A stretch of DNA of 64,000 bases from Plumapathes pennacea (taxonomy: Eukaryota; Cnidaria; Anthozoa; Antipatharia; Myriopathidae), in the NCBI GenBank assembly GCA_964036295.1, contig OZ038463.1, forward strand, positions 2,480,001 to 2,544,000. The letters run 5' to 3'. Below are positions 55,601 to 64,000 of the stretch, piece after piece; the first letter of the stretch is position 1; each line of letters opens with the position of its first letter. The position numbers were made by a program, and so were the translations under genes. Below the pieces are notes generated by a model. The model saw only the letters and a list, made by a program, of their open reading frames with translations, searched no databases and was not told where the DNA came from.

Positions 55601-58600
55601 TATTAATCGGGAATAGTGTTGTTCAACAGGCATTTTAATCTGTAAAATCAAGCCTGTCTTCCCCTCCCTCTTCCCAAGAGGCCTTCACCATGCACCTTTT
55701 ATATTTTCATTATTAACATGATAGCTGTCGAAGTTCTAAAGACTGGTTTCTATCATGCTACTTTATCAAATAATTTTTAAAAGATCTATTATATTCAGTG
55801 CATAGTATTAAGGTATACCTTAAGTACCAAAACTTTACACACAGATTTACAACACAAGCTGCAAAGAATGGATTTAAGACTTCAGAAGAGAACAGAAGAA
55901 GTTAAAACGCTACTCAATTACAAGGTTAGCCAGGACATGTTACCCTCACAAGTATGGTTGAAAGATTTCTTTTTTTTTTTTTTTTTACCTTTTCTAAAAC
56001 ATGTTCCAGAGTACAGCATTCTATTTTATGTGTCTTTCCTCCTTTTCTTTAATTTTTCTCTCTTCTGTAAGTTACTTTCCCTTGAGAGCTAGGCTTGTCC
56101 AATTATCATATTATCACAAAAAACATGCTATTTGATTCTAATTTTTATCCTGGGACCAATTCAATGAACATTTACATATTATGTATTTCACAAGTTGAAC
56201 CATTCTTCTAACACCACTAAATAGATTTTATTCTGATTAAAGTCTGGAAAAGTTTACTGATATGTGTTTTAAATGTATGGCTGCAACAGGAATTAGCAAT
56301 TCTACACGTTTTAACATGTAAGGAAATTGTTCTAACTTGCACAGTACAATTATTGTAAAAATTTTACTGAATTAACCCCTGGCTGTACACTGTGTATATA
56401 TTATAAAGTATATCATTATTTTTACATATGTGTATAAGGACAAGGAGTATCCAGAGAAAGCCTTGCAGATTTCCAGACTAAAGAGACAAAAGGAGGTTTT
56501 AGAGGCAACATTTAAGGTGACTGCATTTGTTTGGGTCCATAAGGGAATACTGATCATTCTTTAACACTAAAACAGCCTGAAGTGTTACTGCTAATTAGTC
56601 TACCGGCACCCTCCCTGTCCCCACCATAACTCATGAACATGACCGTTTACTCAACAAAAGCATGAATTAATGTGTTGACTGCTACATGTATATTAAAATG
56701 TACTCATCAAGAGGGTTAGTTTTTGTTTGAGAGTTATTAAGGAGTCCAAATGTCCTGGGTTTTTGAAAGTCAGCCCTATTCAAATAATGGAAAAAGAGCT
56801 GTGACTTGCATGAATGCAATCTCATGCCACACGGTACATGATTTGCATGTACGAACAGACGACTTCTATCCCTTAGTTTGTTGATTCTCTAATATTACCT
56901 CTTGATTTCTTTTGTGCTGACTGTTCCTTGCTTGGGTCACCGTCACCTTATTTTCCCCGCAGGAGGAACTTGACGAACTCAAGGCCGTCATTGAGGCCGA
57001 GAGGACAGGATTTAGTGAGGAGAGAAAATCAATACAGCAAGACATTACAGAAAGAGTTACAGAGGTTTGTAGCAAGACATCACAGAAAGAGTTACTTACA
57101 GACTTTGTTGAGTAAAGGAACAAGCGGGCACGCAAGTTTCCAAGACATCCAAGATGTCTTATGCCTCCGTATCAAATTGAAGCCTGGTGCGAAACCTTTC
57201 TTATTAAGATGAATTTGATTTGCATTTAGTTTTAATTTTCGTGCTCAGGGCCCGGTTTTTCGAAAGCCGATTAAGCTAATCCAGGATTGACGAAATCCTT
57301 TCTGACGACCTCTCTGCCGATAAAATGCAGGGTTTTGTTCAAATATGGATTTAAATGCTCGTTTTAGCTGAATACGTGTCAAGGAAATCGTTGCAGGACA
57401 AAATCTTCACGTTTTCAGGCTTATAAATGACAAGAAAGTTTACACCTAATCCAGGATTAGCCTAATCATGCTTTGAAAAACCGGGCCCAGTGCTATTCTT
57501 TCACATTGTGGAGTGAACTCTCTTTCTCAACGAGCTGTCTGTTTTCCTCTCTTTTGCAGAATACTATTGGGACTATGAAGGAAAGCATCAAGGATATGGC
57601 GCTGCAGAATATGATAATGAAAAAGGTCGGTCTTATGGGGCTCACTGTTGTGAATTAATGTTTCATTTAGACAACATTTCATTGACCAACTCCAGCTGCA
57701 GGTATATACCATCTGTTGTTGTAAGCGAAGCTGCAACGGGCCCTCTGGTGTTGGAACATGCATGAATATTGCAACTTGGACACTGCTGAATTTTGAACCA
57801 CTGTCCTAATTCAATTTTCATAAGTTCAAGACATCACCCAAAATTAGAGGTGGCGAACAATCTGATCCAGAAATTTGTACGCCAGACATGATGCACCGTA
57901 AGCATTCATTTTAGTCTCGTTTTCGTTACGCATTTTGGGGGAATGCAAAAGTGCGATATCCAAGAGATTGTTTTTGCCTCGAAGTTAGTGCGTTCGAACA
58001 CGCGAGAAGACTCCTACAGCAGAACGCGAAGAGCAGTTTAGTTTGGATTTGCAAGTAGAAATCCTATATATGCCTATTTCGTTCTTCAACACGTTCTTGG
58101 CTTTGGAAAGCTTTTCCTTTGTTTGCATGCAACAATCGCCCTTTTCGAGCATGCATTTTTGTGATTGTTGACTTCATAATGTAGCATTGTTGTTTTCGTT
58201 GTTGTTGTTGTTGTTGTTGTTTTTTTTTTTTTCTACAGGAAGTTGAAATCCATCAAAACGAACTGAAGCTACTTCAGGAAAATAACGCCAATCTAGAAGC
58301 TGAAATAAGGTATAGTGTAGTTATAACTATGCTGCAATGTCGTGAATTAATGATAAACAATTCGTTATATGAACAATGTGCTGGTAAGCCTTACGATTTT
58401 ACAATTCGTTATATGGTTTGTTCGTAATTACTTTTTTTTTTCTTTTCTTTTCTTTTCTGAACAGGAAACTTCTGGGTAGTTCAGAGTTAAATGCCCAAGC
58501 CCAAATGTTTCCAAATTTATTTGCTGAAAGAGAGAAGTAAGTAATGTTCATATTTCATCCATAATTTCAGAGTGTTTCACGAGTTTTGCATACTGTTTGC

Positions 58601-59136
58601 TCCCCAGAACCCTTGTACAGGAAAGCGGCTAAAAATTCAAGTTCATTCTGTCTATTGCTTGTCTTCTCTTATTTCTTTCCAGTGTAACAGATCGCACTTA
58701 CACCCTAACCAAACAGACTCGCAAATCATAGTCACACACTTGCGTCAACGTTTATACGCTAGGCTGTAGCACGGGATTGCCGTTTATGCTTACAACGCTG
58801 CATTCAGCACTAACAGCTGTTGATGTAAAAAAATAAAACAATACTTAAATTGGCCGGCAGGATCACAGTAGCTGCAGTACTGATACCTTTTGTAACTCAT
58901 CTTTTCGTGTGCATGTGTATACGATTCAGCTTTTCTTGCTGAAAATTTAAAAAGGAAAATACTAACAGAAAGACGTTTTTGAAGGCGTGTAGTTTAAAAT
59001 CAGTTTCACTACACCCGTAAGAGTTGCCTTTTTCCCGTTTTCCAACCTAAAATCTGTCTCGTTTCCGTTTGACAGGTGCACTCCCGACATGGAGCTGAAG
59101 CTGGACATTCCAACGCAAGAGTGGTTACCCATATAG
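52681..59136 (+). CDS. Coiled-coil protein resembling C20orf96 (DUF4618)
   Basis: Twelve exons join in phase to 428 residues: 52681–53178, 54143–54201, 54480–54534, 54990–55034, 55433–55532, 55845–55924, 56439–56516, 56963–57064, 57560–57625, 58239–58309, 58465–58536 and 59076–59136. The N-terminal about 160 residues are basic and Ser/Pro-rich, without a fold I recognise. From about residue 167 nearly everything is heptad-like helix (MQIKAREKSIAEYMKRKEEL, then LKENIDLQEEIQN, and LKRQKEVLEATFKEELDELK). The C-terminus is non-helical and ends LDIPTQEWLPI. The layout recalls the poorly characterised C20orf96/DUF4618 family, a tentative assignment from memory. Other centrosome or axoneme coiled-coil families are possible. 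An ATTAAA variant polyadenylation signal is at 59163–59168. Confidence 0.8.
57248..57488. mobile_element. 241 bp MITE with GGGCCCGGTTTTTC ends
   Basis: The ends GGGCCCGGTTTTTCGAAAGC and GCTTTGAAAAACCGGGCCC are near-perfect complements. The pairing continues inward (TAATCCAGGATT and AATCCAGGATTAGCCTAATC). It lies in the intron between exons 8 and 9 of the coiled-coil gene. Confidence 0.8.
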
Positions 59137-60199
59137 CAGCCCTGTCCTGCCCACTTCTCACTATTAAATAGATGCAGCTCGATTTGAATGCTAAGAAATG
59201 AAAATATGAACTTCAGAGTAAGACTTTCAGAGTTCCTGATCAGTTCCAAGCAGTCACTATTAAGCATGTAGCTCAACTCAGGTATAATTATGCTGATGGA
59301 AAATCACCAGCTCATAAGAAACGAACAGTTTAAGCAAAAGTTTTATCTGATCCTTGCTGTAGTTGCTTCGCGGATTTGCTTTGTGTTGGCTGGCTTCCTT
59401 TAATTTGTCACTTGGCATATCATGATTGCCTACTTCCTCATCCAAAGTACGAGCGGTGCATCGTACATGCGCTTATGAAAATCACCAGTATTCTGCTTCG
59501 ATTCTGCTTTACCTGCCCTTTGACTGGCGCGTGAAGAGGCTTCATGTACCCAGCCTTGCGGTCTTAGAGTTAGCCAATACGTCCGTCTATCAGTTAGAAA
59601 ACTGTTCCCACATTACAAGTATTAAATAATTTAATAGTGCCGGGTGATTGTTTTGAATCTATTTCAGACACTAAAGGGGGTGCACAGGCCTTCAGTGGGT
59701 CCGCCTATTCTGTTTCTTCCATTGCCGACCATTTTGATTTATGATCTAGATACCGCTTCCACAAGTGTGGCCATTCCTTAGCACTTGAGGATGGTCACTG
59801 CTAGAGGTTTGGTTGCGTCTTCAGCGGGTTCTTTTACGTCCTCTAAAGACGGGACCGCCATTTTACCTGGTCATCCGAGCCACGGGTAAAATTCCAGGTT
59901 TCTACACCTCAAACTTCACTGCTTTGAGTGGGGGTCGAATCCGCTTCCTTGGCGTGAAAGGCGACCGTGCTAACCACTAGGCCACCGCGGCTCTCATACT
60001 TCAACAACAAACTCCAAATGAAACATTTTCAGGTGTGCTCACACAACCATGGTCCCGTGGGCGGAGTCTCCCGGTCGGGGAAGCCTGGTCACAAAATAGT
60101 TCCAGTCTTTCCGCGGGCTTCAATCCCACAATGCACGATACACGATATACATTATGGGATATCTTTCTGTCCGCCATATTGCTTCGGAAGGTTGTAAAG
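59137..60199. other. Gap between the coiled-coil gene and COX4
   Basis: It holds the 3' UTR of the left gene, a tRNA-derived SINE on the minus strand (59840–59996 at least) and the COX4 promoter region (about 60030–60199). No other exon was recognised. Confidence 0.5.
59840..59996 (-). mobile_element. tRNA-Glu-like SINE head
   Basis: Read on the minus strand, an A box TGGCCTAGTGGTTAGC lies at 59969–59984, a TTC-type anticodon loop within CGCCTTTCACGCC, and a B box GGATTCGACCC at 59932–59942. The stems do not close as in a functional tRNA. The body probably extends down to about 59650, but its end and any target duplication were not identified. Confidence 0.65.
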
Positions 60200-61997
60200 A
60201 TGGCGCATTTGGTGCGGGCTAACGTTCTTGCAAGACTTTACCCAAGAATTGTCAGCAGAGGAATTAGGACTTCTTCTCCGCGTAAATTTGATCCAGTACC
60301 AGTCACTAGGAAAGAAGTTGGATCCGAGCTAGAAGCATTGCTAGCTAAAGAGAAGGGCCCTTGGACTCAGTTGAGCAAAGAGGAGAAAGTGGCATGTGAG
60401 TGTTAAATCAAATGTATACTTTATTACAAGGCTGTGCTATATAAACCGTAAGATGACTGAAGCGATCGTGCCATTGCTCGATTGATGACAAATATTATCA
60501 GCTCTTCACAAAAGAACACAGTGTAATTTTGATCTCTAATTTCGTATAGGGCTATTCCATTTAATATCCGTACCCCCCCTATCGAGGACCAGGGTTTTAC
60601 TATACCCCTGAGGAATTCCTGTCCTAAATGAGACCCCCTGCAGAAATTCGTGTTTACCCCTGAAGATCTTCATTTTTTACACTTGACCCCTGAAGAAATC
60701 TCAGTCAAAACTCCCTACCCCTGAAGATTTCCATTGGAAAATTTTCTTACCCCTGAGGAATTCCAGGGCAAAACATCAGCTTACCCCTGAAGAATTCCAA
60801 GGTCCTCGATAGGGGGGGTACGGATATTAAATGGAATAGCCCATATAAGTCGTGAGAGGAGTTTCGATGTTGTACAATGTACAGTGACAAGCTCACGGTG
60901 TATACATGATAAAGCTCATGATCATATGCTACATGCGTGGAAGCTGAAGGAGATGCTATTTTGGTGTGTGTGGAGTTGGGGGAGGGGGTGCAAATTAATA
61001 GGAAAAAATAGGGGTTTGGAATTTAGATTTTGTTGGCTTTTATGTGCTTTTTTGTGTGTGCACTGTCCAAATTTGGTTGAAGTTATCAAATTGTAAAATA
61101 AAATTTTGTCTAAATGATTTTCATTATATTGTATTTGGTAAGGTAGTTCTGTCACTCTGTGTTGAGCTTTTACATTGTACTACTATAAGTACTATCCTCA
61201 GATAGTTCAAACATAATATGGTGTTTGAAAACTCTGCTAATCCAGCAGGAAAGCCTGGTAGCCCATGGTATTTGTCATGCCAGCTATTACTGCTCACTCC
61301 AATGCTGGTTATTGTGAACCCAGCATAATTATTAGTTGTATACACAGAAGACTTTCCCTAGTTTAACAACTTGAATATAATGTGTTGCATTTCCCCTGAT
61401 TTAGTGTACAAGGCAGAGTTTAACCAGACCCTTGCACAAGCCAGGGCAGGAGAGCCTTATGGTGCAAAATTGGCTGGTGGTATAGCAATTGGAATTGCTG
61501 TCTCAGTGCTATTTTTCACCTTTTTAAGGAAATATAGTAAGTATCAGGAGCTTGGTTGTGTACAGTTTACTGTCACCTCAAACTTATGGTTATCTCAAAT
61601 ACAAGAATCAGGTCTAGGCATCAGTGCGCAGTTATTTAAAGCACAGATAGGCCAACCCTTGGCAAGGTCTAAATTCTGTTGTCATTTTTAGCCTGAAAAT
61701 AACAACCTTTTTGTTATGAGCTCGTTTTGAAACAGAGGCAACAGTCATCTTGAAAAATGGCATTGACTTTTGTCACCAGAAAGCCAGACCAAATCACAAT
61801 GAGTATTGCTTTTTCTTATGCTGCAAAACACGCTTCATGCAGTACAGTAAATAAACCAATCTGAAGTGACATTATGTTGGCTTGCAGTTGGACCAGAGCC
61901 CCCTTCAACTCTTACACCTCAGTGGAGAGAAGATTCCATAAAGAAGATGAAGAGACAACATGCCAACCCCATCACAGGTGTTGGCTCCCAGGCCTAG
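60200..61997 (+). CDS. COX4I1: Cytochrome c oxidase subunit 4, complete
   Basis: Three exons join in phase to 145 residues: 60200–60395, 61405–61536 and 61888–61997. It is a nuclear-encoded subunit of respiratory complex IV in the inner mitochondrial membrane, regulating oxidase activity. Residues 1 to about 25 (MAHLVRANVLARLYPRIVSR) are an Arg-rich presequence. KEVGSELEALLAKEKGPWTQ and LSKEEKVALYKAEFNQTL match the matrix helix region, and one membrane span lies at about 88–106 (KLAGGIAIGIAVSVLFF). The C-terminal part has QWREDSIKKMKRQHANPITG, as in the family's NPIQG ending. It is shorter than the human precursor (169), mainly in the N-terminal region and the last residues. AATAAA at 62114–62119. 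Confidence 0.94.
60549..60842. mobile_element. 294 bp MITE with perfect 42 bp terminal inverted repeats
   Basis: The left end GGGCTATTCCATTTAATATC and onward to 60590 is an exact complement of 60801–60842. It is flanked by ATA on both sides (60546–60548 and 60843–60845). The interior has about eight degenerate units of CCCCTGARGAATTCC. It lies in COX4 intron 1. Intact arms suggest recent activity. Confidence 0.85.
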
Positions 61998-62113
61998 TTC
62001 TTCTGTCTGACTGTGCATTTCTCTTAAGGTTAAATGTTTCACCAAATGCCAGATGTTTTGGGAGTGACAATTAATTATCAACTAATTGATGTATGTGCTC
62101 ACTTTTTTGTGTA

Positions 62114-62119
62114 AATAAA
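62114..62119 (+). terminator. AATAAA polyadenylation signal of COX4
   Basis: Canonical hexamer 117 bp after the COX4 stop, within an A-rich tract that follows GTGTGTAA-like sequence. Confidence 0.6.
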
Positions 62120-62361
62120 AAAAAAATGGTGTTGACCATGCAAGAGTGTTGCAGAATCTATTTACTAATTATATACGTTATCTTTTTTTCTCAACTTTGC
62201 TCTGCTGCTACAATTTGTTTACTGGAGTTTTCCAGGCATGTTTTGAATGGCTTAACTGTTATACCAGTATTCAGGAAGTTGGGTATTGTTGGACAGTGTT
62301 CAAGGAAAGTTTGTTCATTAGAAAAGTTTGATCAACACAACCTCAATCTGAACTTGTTTAG

Positions 62362-62367
62362 TTTATT
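62362..62367 (-). terminator. AATAAA polyadenylation signal of DECR1
   Basis: The plus strand reads TTTATT, giving AATAAA on the minus strand 100 bp past the DECR1 stop. The convergent COX4 signal lies about 240 bp away. Confidence 0.5.
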
Positions 62368-62466
62368 TGTTAAAGGAGCCAAGTATAAGGCTTGAAGCAC
62401 CAGCATCAGTATCACATACTTTATAATTATAAACACTGAGTTAAACTAAGCTAGTGTGGTATATTT

Positions 62467-64000
<1,534 letters not shown>

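Noticed and set aside
59932..59996. A functional tRNA-Glu gene on the minus strand
   Set aside because: Promoter boxes are visible but the stems do not close properly and no terminator follows. It is better explained as a SINE head.

Overview
The window reads as nuclear DNA of a cnidarian, most likely an anthozoan such as a stony coral or sea anemone. The genes carry many short exons with GT–AG introns and give animal orthologues with near-human exon phases. The gaps and introns are full of short inverted-repeat elements, and there is a long TPR–CHAT gene of the kind expanded in cnidarians. All exon coordinates were derived by hand: reading frames, splice phases and remembered family sequence were made to agree. 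No alignment or transcript data were used.

Left part (1–24 kb). This part is gene-poor. A reverse-strand TPR–CHAT gene occupies 3.5–12 kb. Its 40-residue TPR array is cut in two by a 2.55 kb insert with 444 bp, about 98% identical, direct repeats around a G-rich minisatellite. The 3' half keeps a caspase-like CHAT domain with the His and Cys of the catalytic dyad. Around it lie three related non-coding blocks (about 0.4–2.0, 16.9–18.7 and 21.6–24.0 kb), fold-back hairpin elements and a pogo-like MITE. At 19.6–20.2 kb there is an apparently intronless reverse-strand gene of the bacterial-type RibD C-terminal/DHFR-like family, a candidate for lateral transfer.

Right part (24–64 kb). This is a compact run of conserved genes: Aurora kinase (–, 12 coding exons, 359 aa), GALNS lysosomal sulfatase (–, 14 exons, 520 aa), TRAPPC2L (+, 6 exons, 138 aa), PABPN1 (–, 7 exons, 219 aa), BOLA3 (–, 4 exons, 114 aa), a coiled-coil protein resembling C20orf96 (+, 12 exons, 428 aa), COX4 (+, 3 exons, 145 aa) and the last three exons of DECR1 (–), which runs off the right edge. 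Two pairs are head-to-head with very short gaps between start codons: GALNS/TRAPPC2L (293 bp) and BOLA3/C20orf96-like (111 bp). TRAPPC2L and PABPN1, and COX4 and DECR1, converge tail-to-tail.

Functionally the genes form no pathway. They are housekeeping genes for mitosis, lysosomal glycan breakdown, vesicle tethering, poly(A) tail binding, mitochondrial Fe–S assembly, respiration and unsaturated fatty-acid oxidation. The stand-outs are the TPR–CHAT putative protease with its interrupted repeat array, the bacterial-like reductase-fold gene, and inverted-repeat elements sitting within about 10 bp of two GALNS splice donors.
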